DNA of 64,000 bases from Klenkia sp. PcliD-1-E (lineage in GTDB: Bacteria > Actinomycetota > Actinomycetes > Mycobacteriales > Geodermatophilaceae): NCBI RefSeq assembly GCF_024124375.1, contig NZ_JAMXRZ010000001.1, forward strand, positions 86,236-150,235, written 5' to 3'. Positions 31,508 through 40,694 of this stretch are shown here, in pieces. The translations under genes were made by a program, and so were the position numbers. Below the pieces are notes generated by a model, which saw nothing but the letters and a program-made list of their open reading frames with translations, was not told where the DNA came from and did no database searches. Position 1 is the first letter of the stretch. Each line of letters opens with the position of its first letter.

Positions 31508-33718
31508 GTGTCCGATCTGTGCTGCGGATCCGGTGCCGATCCGACCTCACCCCGTCGTGCTGTCACCGTGACTCCCGCTGTGCCGATGATCTCCGCCGGG
31601 GGTGCCTGCGGTGACGGTTGCTCCTGCTGCGGCCCCGATCCGGCTGCCCCGCCCGGACCGCAGGTGTCGACCGCTCCGGCTGGAGGAGACGGGTGCGGCG
31701 ATCCCACCTGCAATGCTCCTGCCTCGACTGCCGAGGAACCACGTTCGCTGTGGCGGTCCAGTTCCGCCCGTCTGGCACTGCTGGCCGGGGTGCTCTGGTT
31801 GGCCAGCGAGGGCTCGGATCGATTCACGTCCCTGCCCACTCCAGCAGTCGTCGTGCTGGCGCTCGGCGCGGTGGCTGCCGGGGGGGCCACCTTCGTCCCC
31901 GGGACGCTGCGTGCGCTGCGCCGCGGAAAGGTCGGCGTCGGCACCCTAATGACCATTGCGGTCATCGGGGCGATCGCGCTGGGTGCCCACAGCGAGGCCG
32001 GCATGCTGGCGTTCCTGTTCTCCCTCGCCGAGGCGCTGGAGGACGACGCGGTCGCGCGGACACGCCGCGGGCTGCGGGCCCTGTTGGAGCTGGTGCCCCC
32101 CAGGGCGACGGTGCTGCGGCCAGGCCCGGGCGGTGACCGTCAGGAGGTCGTGGTCGACCCCGCCGAGCTGCAGGCCGGGGACCTGCTCGTCGTCAAACCC
32201 GGGGAGCGGCTGGCCACCGACGGGGTCATCGAGTCCGGACGCTCATCGCTGGACACCTCGGCAGTGACGGGCGAGTCCGTGCCCATCGAGGTCGGGCCCG
32301 GTGAGGAAGTCTTCGCTGCCTCAGTCAACGGCACCGGTGTGCTCACCGTCACCGTCACCGCAGCTGTCCGGGACAACTCCCTGGCCCGGATCGTGCACGT
32401 CGTCGAGGAAGCACAGGAGCGCAAGGGATCTGCCCAACGGCTGGCCCAGCGCATCGCACAGCCGTTGGTGCCGGCGATCCTGGTCATCGCCGGCCTGATG
32501 GCAGTGGTGGGGTCGCTGCTGGGTGACCCGGCCGTGTGGATCGAGCGGGCCCTCGTGGTGCTGGTGGCTGCCTCGCCGTGCGCCTTCGCCATCTCCGTGC
32601 CGGTCACGGTGGTCGCTGCCGTGGGGGCCGCGACCCGGCAGGGGGTGCTGGTCAAGGGAGGGGCGGCCCTGGAGACCCTCGGCGCGGTCGACGTCGTAGC
32701 CCTGGACAAGACGGGCACCCTGACCCGCAACCAGCCCGCGGTCGTCGCGACCCTCCTCGCCGGCGACACCGACAACGCCGACGTCCTGCGCATCGCGACG
32801 GCGTTGGAGGCGCGCAGCGAGCACCCCCTGGCTGCTGCCGTCCTGCGCAGCTTCACCGAACGCAACCCCGGCAGCCCGGTCCCGACCGCACGCGACGTAC
32901 AGGCGGTCGTAGGCAAGGGACTCGAGGGACTGGTCGACGGACAGCCTTACCGACTGGGCAAGCCTGGATTCGTCGAGGTCGGGGACCTCGCAGACGAAGT
33001 CGCCGCCCACCAGGATGCAGGGGCGACCGTCGTCCTGGTCGAGGGCGAAGGCGGCTTGATCGGTGGTCTCGCCATCCGCGACGAGTTGCGCCCCGAGGCG
33101 GCCGAGGCCGTCGCGGCGCTGGCCGCCATGGGCATAGACACGGCCATGCTGACCGGTGACAACGCCCGGACCGCGACCCACCTGGCCGCACGCGCCGGTA
33201 TCAGCGAGGTGCACGCAGAACTCCGCCCCGAGGACAAGGCCGGCCTGGTCGAGCGGCTGGCTGCACCGGCCGGCGGGCGTCGTCGCCGGCGCCGGGTGGC
33301 GATGGTCGGGGACGGCATCAACGACGCCCCGGCCCTGGCAACGGCCGACGTCGGCATCGCGATGGGCGCCATGGGCACCGACGTGGCCATCGAGACCGCC
33401 GACGTGGCGCTGATGGGGGAGGACCTGCGCGCTCTGCCACGATCCCTGGCCCATGCGCGACGGTCTCGGGCCATCATGCTGCAGAGCCTGGCCCTGTCCT
33501 CGGCCATCCTGCTCATCCTCATCCCGCTAGCCGCGTTCGGCGTGCTCGGTCTCGCCGCGGTCATCGTGACCCACGAGGTCGCCGAGGTCGTCGTGATCGC
33601 CAACGGAGCGCGTGCGGGGCGCGTGCGCCGCCGCCCTGCGACAGCGGGTCGGCGAACCGGCGGCGGCGTCCCGACCGGGGAGCTGGAGCAGCGGGACGGG
33701 ATCGCCATCCTCCACTGA
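31508..33718 (+). CDS. cadA: Cd/Zn/Pb-type P1B ATPase (CadA/ZntA-like)
   Basis: A 736-residue metal-exporting ATPase. Instead of a folded HMA domain the first 75 residues are Cys-rich (SDLCCGSG, GACGDGCSCCGPD, GDGCGDPTC). The core has TGESVPIE near residue 255, the membrane SPC motif near 356, the phosphorylation site ALDKTGTLTRNQ near 400, SEHPLAAA, MLTGDN and GDGINDAPAL. SPC rather than CPC is unusual and may alter metal choice. It is coupled to the CadC-like repressor (1-nt gap), which argues for Cd, Pb or Zn efflux. The C-terminal tail is short. Confidence 0.9.
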   Translation: MSDLCCGSGADPTSPRRAVTVTPAVPMISAGGACGDGCSCCGPDPAAPPGPQVSTAPAGGDGCGDPTCNAPASTAEEPRSLWRSSSARLALLAGVLWLASEGSDRFTSLPTPAVVVLALGAVAAGGATFVPGTLRALRRGKVGVGTLMTIAVIGAIALGAHSEAGMLAFLFSLAEALEDDAVARTRRGLRALLELVPPRATVLRPGPGGDRQEVVVDPAELQAGDLLVVKPGERLATDGVIESGRSSLDTSAVTGESVPIEVGPGEEVFAASVNGTGVLTVTVTAAVRDNSLARIVHVVEEAQERKGSAQRLAQRIAQPLVPAILVIAGLMAVVGSLLGDPAVWIERALVVLVAASPCAFAISVPVTVVAAVGAATRQGVLVKGGAALETLGAVDVVALDKTGTLTRNQPAVVATLLAGDTDNADVLRIATALEARSEHPLAAAVLRSFTERNPGSPVPTARDVQAVVGKGLEGLVDGQPYRLGKPGFVEVGDLADEVAAHQDAGATVVLVEGEGGLIGGLAIRDELRPEAAEAVAALAAMGIDTAMLTGDNARTATHLAARAGISEVHAELRPEDKAGLVERLAAPAGGRRRRRRVAMVGDGINDAPALATADVGIAMGAMGTDVAIETADVALMGEDLRALPRSLAHARRSRAIMLQSLALSSAILLILIPLAAFGVLGLAAVIVTHEVAEVVVIANGARAGRVRRRPATAGRRTGGGVPTGELEQRDGIAILH

Positions 33719-33738
33719 CCGCAGCTCCCCTCAAATCG

Positions 33739-33757
33739 CTACTATGACTTGTAGTAG
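33739..33757. promoter_or_regulatory. 19-bp dyad, site 2 (upstream of resB)
   Basis: CTACTA-TGACTTG-TAGTAG, perfect arms, 71 nt before the resB start and 20 nt after the ATPase stop. Confidence 0.8.
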
Positions 33758-33828
33758 CAATGCTGCGTCGACGGAGGCGGCTGATCCCGCGCACTGCTCC
33801 GGGGCTGTAACGAAGGAGACCGGTCGGC

Positions 33829-35439
33829 TTGTCCACCACCACACCGCCCGCCCCCACGACCCAGCGCGAGGGGGCCGGTGCTGGGGCCGGGCGCTCGCTG
33901 GGTGCACGTCTGGGTCGTCGGCCACTGCGGTGGTGGCGGCAACTGACGGCGATGCGCACAGCGCTGATCCTGCTGTTCCTGCTCGCCACGGCTGCCGTCC
34001 CCGGCTCGCTGCTGCCGCAGCGCAGCCTCTCGGCGTCGCAGGTGTCGCAGTACTTCCGCGACCACCCCACCCTCGCCCCAATCCTCGATGACCTCTACCT
34101 GTTCGACGTGTTCGCCTCGCCGTGGTTCGCGGCCGTCTACCTCCTGCTGTTCATCTCCCTCATCGGATGCGTGCTGCCGCGGGCGCGCGAGCACCTGCGC
34201 AGCGCGGTCGCGGCACCACCCCCCGCGCCGCGGTACCTGCATCGGCTCCCCGAAACCGCGAGCCTGCGCTCCCCGCTGAGCGAGCAGGAGGCGGTGGCGG
34301 CCGCCGGTGCTGTTCTGCGGAACCGCCGGTACCGCGTCGTCCTCCGGGATGGCCCGCACGGGAAACAACTGTCCGCGGAGAAGGGGCACCTCAAGGAAAC
34401 CGGCAACGTCGTCTTCCATCTCGCGCTGCTCGCGCTGCTGGTCAGCCTCGCAGTGGGGAAGTTGTGGGGGTACGAGGGTTCGATCCTCGTGACGGAAGGG
34501 CGGGGGTTCTGCAACTCGCTGCAGCAGTACGACAACTATCGCTCCGGGCCTCTGGTCGACACCGGGTCCATGACCCCGCTGTGCGCCAACCTGGAGGATT
34601 TCCGCGTCACCTACGAACCCAACGGGACCCCAGCCCGGTTCAACGCAGACCTGCTGTGGGGCGAGCCCGGGGCGGTCACCACGCCCACAACGATCGGGGT
34701 GAACAGCCCGCTGCGGACCGACGGCGCCCGGGTGTACGTCACCGGGCACGGCTTCTCGCCCACCTTCACCGTCGCCCGGCCGGACGGCACCACCCTCACC
34801 GACATCTCTGCGCCCTTCCTGCCCAGCGACACCGCCACGATGGCCAGCCAGGGTGCCCTCAAGCTGCCCGACCTGGGCGCCGGACCGGACGGCCAGCTCG
34901 CCGTGGAGGGCTTCTTCGCCCCCACCGGCAACGCGCAAGGCGGCGTACTCACCTCCGTCGACCCACGCCCGCTAGATCCCGAGGTCGCCCTGGTGATCTA
35001 CCGCGGCTACCTCGGCCTGGACTCCGGGGATCCCCAGTCGGTGTACAGCGTGGACCAGGCCCGCATCGACCGCGGGCAGCTCGTTCAGGTGGGGTCCGGC
35101 AACCTGGAGGTCGGGGAATCGATCACCCTGGACGACGGCACCTCCATCACCTTAACCGGCTACCAGCGGTTCGCCGCGCTGCAGGTCTCCCACGACCCCG
35201 GGCAGGTCTACGTGTTGGCGTCCGCCGTCGCCATGCTGGGCGGCCTTCTGCTGATGCTCCTGGTGAGCCGCACCCGCGTCTTCGCCCGCGCCTCTACCGA
35301 ACCCGACGGCGCAACGGAGGTGACCATGGGCTCGCTCCGGCGGGGCTCAGGGGAGGGCGGCTCCGCCTTCGCGGATCTCGTGGCCCAGGTCGGCGAAGCC
35401 GTGCGCGGCATTCCCGCTCGGCAGGACCGCCCCGGGTGA
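33829..35439 (+). CDS. resB: ResB/Ccs1 cytochrome c biogenesis protein
   Basis: A 536-residue membrane protein of cytochrome c maturation system II. It has paired N-terminal helices (MRTALILLFLLATAAVPGSLLPQRS and AAVYLLLFISLIGCVLPRAREHL), a third helix after KGHLKETGNVVFHLALLALLVSLAVG and a large extracytoplasmic domain with a last helix near residue 465. The conserved His in GNVVFHLALL is a haem ligand in the family. With CcsB (37079-38062) it delivers haem to apocytochrome c. The start is TTG with GAAGGAGA upstream; the protein is otherwise of normal length. Confidence 0.9.
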   Translation: MSTTTPPAPTTQREGAGAGAGRSLGARLGRRPLRWWRQLTAMRTALILLFLLATAAVPGSLLPQRSLSASQVSQYFRDHPTLAPILDDLYLFDVFASPWFAAVYLLLFISLIGCVLPRAREHLRSAVAAPPPAPRYLHRLPETASLRSPLSEQEAVAAAGAVLRNRRYRVVLRDGPHGKQLSAEKGHLKETGNVVFHLALLALLVSLAVGKLWGYEGSILVTEGRGFCNSLQQYDNYRSGPLVDTGSMTPLCANLEDFRVTYEPNGTPARFNADLLWGEPGAVTTPTTIGVNSPLRTDGARVYVTGHGFSPTFTVARPDGTTLTDISAPFLPSDTATMASQGALKLPDLGAGPDGQLAVEGFFAPTGNAQGGVLTSVDPRPLDPEVALVIYRGYLGLDSGDPQSVYSVDQARIDRGQLVQVGSGNLEVGESITLDDGTSITLTGYQRFAALQVSHDPGQVYVLASAVAMLGGLLLMLLVSRTRVFARASTEPDGATEVTMGSLRRGSGEGGSAFADLVAQVGEAVRGIPARQDRPG

Positions 35440-35484
35440 TGGGCAGCGCGAGTCCGCGCCGGCCGGTGCGGCCAGCCTCAGCCC

Positions 35485-36426
35485 TCAGACGTGCTTGACC
35501 GCGGCAGACTCTTCTTCGCTGATCTGCCGGGTCTCCAACTGGAAGGTTGAGTGCTGCACCGACACCGCGAAGTGGGTCGCGACGCAGGTGCGGATGTCCT
35601 GCAGGACCTCCGCGGCGTGCCCGTCGGTGAAGCACTCGTCATCCAGCACGATGTGCGCGCTCAGGGTGGGCAGCCCGGTGGCCACGGTGGAGGCATGCAG
35701 GTCGTGCACCCCGATGACGTGGTCGCGGCCCAGCAGGTGGGTCCGGACGTCGTCGAGGTCGAGTCCCGGCGGGGTGAACTCCATCAGCACACTGGCCGTC
35801 TCGCGCAGCAGGGTCACCGCACGGGGGACGATCAGGGCGGCGATGAGCAGCCCGGCCAGCGCATCGGCGCGCAGGAACCCGGTGGTGGCGATGACAATCG
35901 CAGCGACGATGACCCCGACGGAGCCCAGCGCGTCGTTGAGGACCTCGAGGAAGGCAGCCCGCATGTTGAAGTTCGAACCGCGGCTGGAGGCCAGCACGGC
36001 GATCGCGAGGATATTGGCGACCAGGCCGATGATGCCGAAGACCAGCAGTTCCCCGCCGGGCACGTCGGGTGGGGAGAACAGCCGCCGGACACCCTCCACA
36101 GCGGTGTAGGCGCCGACGACCAGCAACAACGCAGCCTGACCCAGGGCCGCGATGACCTCGATGCGGCGGAACCCCCATGTGCGTCGGGAGGTGGCCGGAC
36201 GTCGGACGAGTGTGGCGGCGATCAGGGCCACGAGGAGCCCCGATGCGTCGGTGATGGCGTGGGCGGTGTCGGTCAGCAGCGCCAAGCTGCCGGTGTAGAT
36301 CGCCCCCACGGCCTGCGCCACGACGATCAGGGCGGTGATGCCGAAGGCGATCCACAGCCTGCTGCGGTGGTCCTCAGCTGAGCCGTCCGCTGTCGCGGCT
36401 GGGCCGTGGTCATGTCCTGCGCCCAT
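35485..36426 (-). CDS. cation diffusion facilitator (CzcD/ZitB type)
   Basis: A 313-residue zinc/cadmium/cobalt-proton antiporter with six membrane helices. Metal-site residues are visible: LLTDTAHAITDASGL near residue 49 (HxxxD) and LEVLNDALGSVGV near 160 (an N/D variant of the second HxxxD). A His-containing N-terminus (GAGHDHGP) and a cytosolic C-terminal domain (HDLHASTVATGLPTLSAHIVLDDE) complete it. It converges on resB and is probably monocistronic. A dyad with ATGCA/TGCAT arms lies upstream and may be a metal-responsive operator. Confidence 0.92.
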   Translation of the reverse strand: MGAGHDHGPAATADGSAEDHRSRLWIAFGITALIVVAQAVGAIYTGSLALLTDTAHAITDASGLLVALIAATLVRRPATSRRTWGFRRIEVIAALGQAALLLVVGAYTAVEGVRRLFSPPDVPGGELLVFGIIGLVANILAIAVLASSRGSNFNMRAAFLEVLNDALGSVGVIVAAIVIATTGFLRADALAGLLIAALIVPRAVTLLRETASVLMEFTPPGLDLDDVRTHLLGRDHVIGVHDLHASTVATGLPTLSAHIVLDDECFTDGHAAEVLQDIRTCVATHFAVSVQHSTFQLETRQISEEESAAVKHV

Positions 36427-36499
36427 CGTGATGCTCCATCGGTGTGTGGGGGGCGGTCGAGCTCAGGCCCGGTGCCGGTTGCGCCCACGGTAGCGTCAT

Positions 36500-36515
36500 A
36501 TGCACTGTCTTGCAT
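36500..36515. promoter_or_regulatory. dyad upstream of CDF transporter gene
   Basis: ATGCA-CTGTCT-TGCAT lies 74 nt before the CDF start. It differs from the 19-bp dyad found around it and is AT-richer than the background. An ArsR/SmtB-type zinc or cadmium operator is plausible. The rest of 36427-36626 shows nothing else clear. Confidence 0.4.
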
Positions 36516-36626
36516 GTGGTAGGCGGAGCGCAGAACGGTGACAGCCGACGAGGGTGCCGGCTGATGTCTGCGCCCTCTCGGTCACCGCCTGATCCGGAGG
36601 TCACCGGTCCGGGTAGTCCGGGCTCC

Positions 36627-37082
36627 TTACCACGTCGACTGGTCCGGCGGCCTGGTCGCACGGACCACCGAGGCCCGGGCTGCTGGAGGCTGCTGGACCG
36701 AGGTTTCGAGCTCGTGCACCGCGATCAACCGGAGCGGCACGGCCCCGTCCTCGGCTGTGGTCGGGCCTCCCGGATCGTCCGGGCTCAGGGCGGTCCCGGC
36801 CGGTGCACGTCGCCGCCGCAGTGCGGCCCGTAGCCCCGCAATCGCCCCGACTGCTGCAGCGACGATCACCCCGAGGGCCACAGATGCCACGACCGTGGCG
36901 ATCGGCGGCCCCGAAACCACTGCCGACGCTGCCTGCTGCCCGGCCTCGCTCTGCCCTCGGTCGCCGGGGTGGGTGTGTCGCGCTACCGCGACCAGCAGCA
37001 CCACTGCACCGGCCGCGAGCACGCCCCAGCCGGCCAACGAGAGCACCGACGGGCGCCGCCGGTGCTCGAGCTGGCGCGTCAC
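36627..37082 (-). CDS. two-helix membrane protein of the cytochrome c biogenesis cluster
   Basis: A 151-residue protein with two membrane helices (SLAGWGVLAAGAVVLLVAVA near residue 13 and TVVASVALGVIVAAAVGAIAG near 55) and a polar C-terminal tail. No known family recognised. Its GTG start overlaps the ccsB stop by 4 nt, so it is the third gene of an lnt-ccsB unit and may assist haem or lipoprotein handling. That role is inferred from position only. Confidence 0.65.
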   Translation of the reverse strand: MTRQLEHRRRPSVLSLAGWGVLAAGAVVLLVAVARHTHPGDRGQSEAGQQAASAVVSGPPIATVVASVALGVIVAAAVGAIAGLRAALRRRRAPAGTALSPDDPGGPTTAEDGAVPLRLIAVHELETSVQQPPAARASVVRATRPPDQSTW

Positions 37083-38062
37083 ACGCCGCCGTAGGAGTGC
37101 AGCCCGGTGGACACCAGGTTGACGAACAGCAGGTTGAACACCAGGGATGCGAAACCCACCAGGTTGATCCATGACGCCGGTGCCCCCCGCCAGCCGGCGG
37201 TGCTGCGCGCGTGCAGGTAGGCGGCGTAGGCGACCCAGGAGATGAACGCCCAGGTCTCTTTCGGATCCCAGCCCCAGAACCGCCCCCAGGCGCTCTCGGC
37301 CCAGATCGCACCCGCGATGACTGCGAACGTCCACACCGGGAAGGCGAACACCGCCGTGCGGTGCGCCAGCCGGTCCAGCGTCTGCGCGGAGGGCAGGTGG
37401 TCCAGCAGCGCACCCCTTCCGGAACCGGCCGGACGCCGCTCGCGGCGTCGCTGCACCAGGTACAGAGAGCTGGCCACCGCACTGACCAGGAACACCCCGA
37501 AGGAGATGATGGCCGCCGAGACGTGCACCACCAGCCAGTCCGAGCGCAGGGCGGCCACCAGGGGGCCGGCCTCGGCGTAGAGGAACAGACCGATCAGAAC
37601 CAGGCCCACCATCGCCGGTCCGACCACGAACACCCCGATGTGGCGCACCGCCGGTACCCGCCAGGCGGCCACCAGGTAGGCCACCATGCCGATCAGCACC
37701 GCAGCCGAGCCGAACTCGTACATGTTGCCCCACGGCACGCGGCCGGTTCCCCAGCCACGTACGGCCAGCATCCCGATCTGCAGCACGGCCCCAGCAGCAG
37801 TCAGCCCCAGTGCCAGGCCGCTCCACGACCAGCGCTTCGCCCCTCTGTCCGGCGCCGGTGCAGGGCAATGATCGCCCGGGGCGAGATTGCCGGGTAGGGG
37901 GTCGCCACCGGCGCGCGCTCCCACGGGGACAGCGACGGATGGGCTCCCCACCCGTCGCCCGAAAGCCAGCTCCGCGGCGAAGGCCAGGGCGGCCAGCGCG
38001 TAGGCCGCCACCGCGGCGGTGAACAACTGGTCGGACAGTGCAGCCAGGTCGGATGGGGTCAC
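37079..38062 (-). CDS. ccsB: CcsB/CcsA-type haem exporter for cytochrome c biogenesis
   Basis: A 327-residue membrane protein of the haem handling family, with eight predicted helices. The hallmark tryptophan-rich WWD-like loop reads WGRFWGWDPKETWAFISW near residue 260; conserved His residues occur in WLVVHVSAAIISFG near 178 and LHARSTAGW near 287. With ResB it moves haem out and ligates it to CxxCH apocytochromes. It overlaps both neighbours by 4 nt (lnt upstream, the two-helix protein downstream). Confidence 0.93.
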   Translation of the reverse strand: MTPSDLAALSDQLFTAAVAAYALAALAFAAELAFGRRVGSPSVAVPVGARAGGDPLPGNLAPGDHCPAPAPDRGAKRWSWSGLALGLTAAGAVLQIGMLAVRGWGTGRVPWGNMYEFGSAAVLIGMVAYLVAAWRVPAVRHIGVFVVGPAMVGLVLIGLFLYAEAGPLVAALRSDWLVVHVSAAIISFGVFLVSAVASSLYLVQRRRERRPAGSGRGALLDHLPSAQTLDRLAHRTAVFAFPVWTFAVIAGAIWAESAWGRFWGWDPKETWAFISWVAYAAYLHARSTAGWRGAPASWINLVGFASLVFNLLFVNLVSTGLHSYGGV

Positions 38063-39783
38063 AGGTCATCTCCTCGGAACGGGATGGGGAAGCGGGACAG
38101 TGCACGATCGTTCGAGGCTCGCGGGGTCGAGGCCTGGGAACTGGCGGTGGCGGGATCCACGACGCGGGTGTCAGCGGCGAGACCGGTGGTGCGGCGTCGT
38201 CCCCACGTCCACAGCAGCGCCGCGACCGCCAGCCCGCTCATCGCCGCCTCGGGCGCAGACCCCAGGCGGGCAGCCACGGTGGTTCCTTCGCCGAGGGTCA
38301 CCGCGCCGGTGAACACCCACTGGGTGAACAGGTCCGAGCGGGCTCGAACCGAACCGTCGGACTCAATGACGGCTGACAGGCCGCTGGTGGCCACGACCAC
38401 CACCGGGCGATCGAACTCGATCGCCCGCAGTCGGCTCATCGCCAGTTGCTGCGGGCTCTCATCGGTGTAGCCGAAGGTCGCGTTGTTGGTCTGCACGACC
38501 AGCAGCTGTGCGCCCTCGGCCACGACATCGGCGACCAGTCCGTCGTAGGCGACCTCGAAACAGATGACGTCACCCACAGCCACCCCGCCCATATCGAGCA
38601 GTCCCGGAGTCTCACCGGCGCGGAAATCGCGGCGCAGCAGATCGACCTTGTCGCTGAACAGCCGGAAGAACGAACGCGCCGGCATGTACTCCCCAAACGG
38701 GACGGGGTGCCGCTTGGCGTACTGATCACCAGGCCCGGTGACGGGGTCCCACACGATGCCGGCGTTGGTGAGGAAGCCCCCGGGTCCGTCGAGCACGGCA
38801 CCGATCAGGATGGGCACCCCGATCGCGCGCGCGGCCCGGTCGATCTGCTCGGCCGCGTCGGGGTTGATCAGCGGATCAATGTCGGAGCTGTTCTCCGGCC
38901 ACAACACCAGCTGCGGCGCGGGCCGCCGGCCGGCGGCCACCTCCGCGGCGAGATCCACGGTCGCCTGCACATGGTTGTCCAGTACCGCGCGCCGCTGCGC
39001 GTTGAAGTCCAATCCCGCTCGGGGGACACCGCCTTGCACGACGGCGATGTCGACCCGCGCTGGGACCTGGGTGGAGCCCCCGGGCGGGGTATCGCCGGTC
39101 GGCCCGAGCGGTATGACCGCCAGCCACGGCGCGATCGCAAGCGCCAAGGCCGGGATTCTCCTGCGGTATCGCCCGTCGGGCCGACCAGGCGCAGCATCTC
39201 GGCGTAGCACTGTCACCACCACGTTGGCCAGCCCGCAACCGCTCAGTGCGACGGCGAAGCTGACCAGGGGCACCCCGCCGACGGCGGCAAGCTGGGCCAG
39301 GGGGGAGTCGGCCTGGGCAAAGCCCAGCCGCCCCCACGGCAGCCCACCGAAGGGCCACCGGGACCGGGCGCCCTCGGCAGCCACCCACAGCAGGGCCGAC
39401 CACAGCGGTGCCGCGGGCAGCCGGCTGACCGCCGCGACACCCGCGCCCAGGGCGGCATAGAACAGCGCCTGGGCCACCGACAACGCCACCCAAGGAAGCG
39501 AACCAACGAACACGCCCGACCAACTCAGCAGCGGGAGCATGAACGCAGCCCCAAGGACGCCGCCGACCACGGCACCCCGCCGGGCGCGCTGGCCGTAGGC
39601 GGCTAGCTGCAGCAGCGCCGGGCCGGCCACCGCCAGCGGCCACAGGTCCCAGGCGGGGAACGCCAACCACAGCAGCAGCCCGCCGGCGGCGGCCAGTAGG
39701 AGGGAAGCGAGGAGGGGGGTGCCGCGCGGTGTCTTCACCGCCGCCGGACGCTGGGCGGGGACCGCGGTTGACTGGCCCGCCAT
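38059..39783 (-). CDS. lnt: apolipoprotein N-acyltransferase
   Basis: A membrane protein of about 574 residues with six to eight helices and an extracytoplasmic carbon-nitrogen hydrolase domain. The catalytic triad is visible: Glu in QLVLWPENSSD, Lys in YAKRHPVPFGEY and Cys in GDVICFEVAYDG. It transfers the third acyl chain to the N-terminal Cys of lipoproteins. It heads the lnt-ccsB-membrane protein unit and may serve lipoproteins of this island (TlpA, cupredoxin). The ATG at 39783 was chosen; ATG 39804 gives seven more residues. A 19-bp dyad lies 86 nt upstream. Confidence 0.92.
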   Translation of the reverse strand: MAGQSTAVPAQRPAAVKTPRGTPLLASLLLAAAGGLLLWLAFPAWDLWPLAVAGPALLQLAAYGQRARRGAVVGGVLGAAFMLPLLSWSGVFVGSLPWVALSVAQALFYAALGAGVAAVSRLPAAPLWSALLWVAAEGARSRWPFGGLPWGRLGFAQADSPLAQLAAVGGVPLVSFAVALSGCGLANVVVTVLRRDAAPGRPDGRYRRRIPALALAIAPWLAVIPLGPTGDTPPGGSTQVPARVDIAVVQGGVPRAGLDFNAQRRAVLDNHVQATVDLAAEVAAGRRPAPQLVLWPENSSDIDPLINPDAAEQIDRAARAIGVPILIGAVLDGPGGFLTNAGIVWDPVTGPGDQYAKRHPVPFGEYMPARSFFRLFSDKVDLLRRDFRAGETPGLLDMGGVAVGDVICFEVAYDGLVADVVAEGAQLLVVQTNNATFGYTDESPQQLAMSRLRAIEFDRPVVVVATSGLSAVIESDGSVRARSDLFTQWVFTGAVTLGEGTTVAARLGSAPEAAMSGLAVAALLWTWGRRRTTGLAADTRVVDPATASSQASTPRASNDRALSRFPIPFRGDDL

Positions 39784-39869
39784 GCCCGGCCCCGTTCGTC
39801 GCATCCTCGCCCCCGTCGCGCGGCGTGTCGGGGCGCGCCTCCCCTGAGGGCGTCGACCACCGTCCTAGT

Positions 39870-39888
39870 CTCCTAACCTACATCGTAG
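39870..39888. promoter_or_regulatory. 19-bp dyad, site 3 (lnt / M23 divergent region)
   Basis: CTCCTA-ACCTACA-TCGTAG with the same 6+7+6 geometry, 11 nt before the M23 gene at 39900 and 86 nt before lnt, so it can affect both directions. Confidence 0.65.
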
Positions 39889-39899
39889 AAAGGGTGGGG

Positions 39900-40673
39900 A
39901 TGACGCTGACGGTCGGTGAGGCCCGAGCCGTCCCGACCCTGCGCCCCTCCCGCACCCACTCGGCTGCATCTGGACGCAGCATCGCCACCGCCAAGCCCAC
40001 ATCTCGGGTACTGCGTGCAGGACCCTCCCAGCGGCTTCGAGCCGGTGCGCTGCTCGTCGCCGCCATGGCCGGGGCGATCGGTACGAACCTTGTTCTGGGC
40101 GCACCGGCGCCCGCCGTGCCCGCAGTCGCCGCTGTCGACGTGGCCGCAGCCCTGGCCATGGACTACGGCGAGGACACAGCGATAGCTGCGCGCTCAGAGA
40201 TCAGCGAGCAGGAGGCAGCCAACCGGATGCAGGAGGTGGCGGCGTCCCGGGCTGCACGGGAAGCCGAGGAGGCCCGGCGGGCGGTCCTGCCCGTACAGGG
40301 CCGCTTGACCAGCGGGTTCGGGGCCCGCTGGGGCGGTCGACACAACGGCTTGGACTTCGCCGCGCCCATGTACACCCAGGAAGTGGCCGCTGCCGCCGGG
40401 GTGGTGGTGCGGGCCGGCCCAGCCACTGGATTCGGGCTCGCCGTCTACATCCAGCACGAGAACGGCGATGTGACCGTCTATGGCCACATGGACTCCATCC
40501 AGGTGCAGGCCGGGGATGTGGTCGAGGCCGGCGACCCCATCGCCCTGCTGGGCAACCGTGGCCAGTCCACGGGGCCGCACCTGCACTTCGAGGTCCACGG
40601 CGGCGGCATCAACGGACCGCGGCTGGACCCGGTGGCCTGGCTGGCCGACCGGGGGGTGGAGGTACCCGGCTAG
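39900..40673 (+). CDS. M23-family (LytM-type) murein peptidase 1
   Basis: A 257-residue exported endopeptidase that cleaves peptidoglycan cross-links. After an N-terminal hydrophobic segment (RLRAGALLVAAMAGAIGTNLVLG, residues 47-68) and a short helix (EISEQEAANRMQEVAASRAAREAEEARR), the M23 domain shows zinc ligands in GGRHNGLDFAAP near residue 147 and GPHLHFEVHGG near 223. It ends with a PVAWLADRGV segment also found in the two other M23 proteins of the window. The ATG lies only 11 nt from the dyad. Confidence 0.9.
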   Translation: MTLTVGEARAVPTLRPSRTHSAASGRSIATAKPTSRVLRAGPSQRLRAGALLVAAMAGAIGTNLVLGAPAPAVPAVAAVDVAAALAMDYGEDTAIAARSEISEQEAANRMQEVAASRAAREAEEARRAVLPVQGRLTSGFGARWGGRHNGLDFAAPMYTQEVAAAAGVVVRAGPATGFGLAVYIQHENGDVTVYGHMDSIQVQAGDVVEAGDPIALLGNRGQSTGPHLHFEVHGGGINGPRLDPVAWLADRGVEVPG

Positions 40674-40694
40674 GCCCGATCCGGACGGTCGAGC

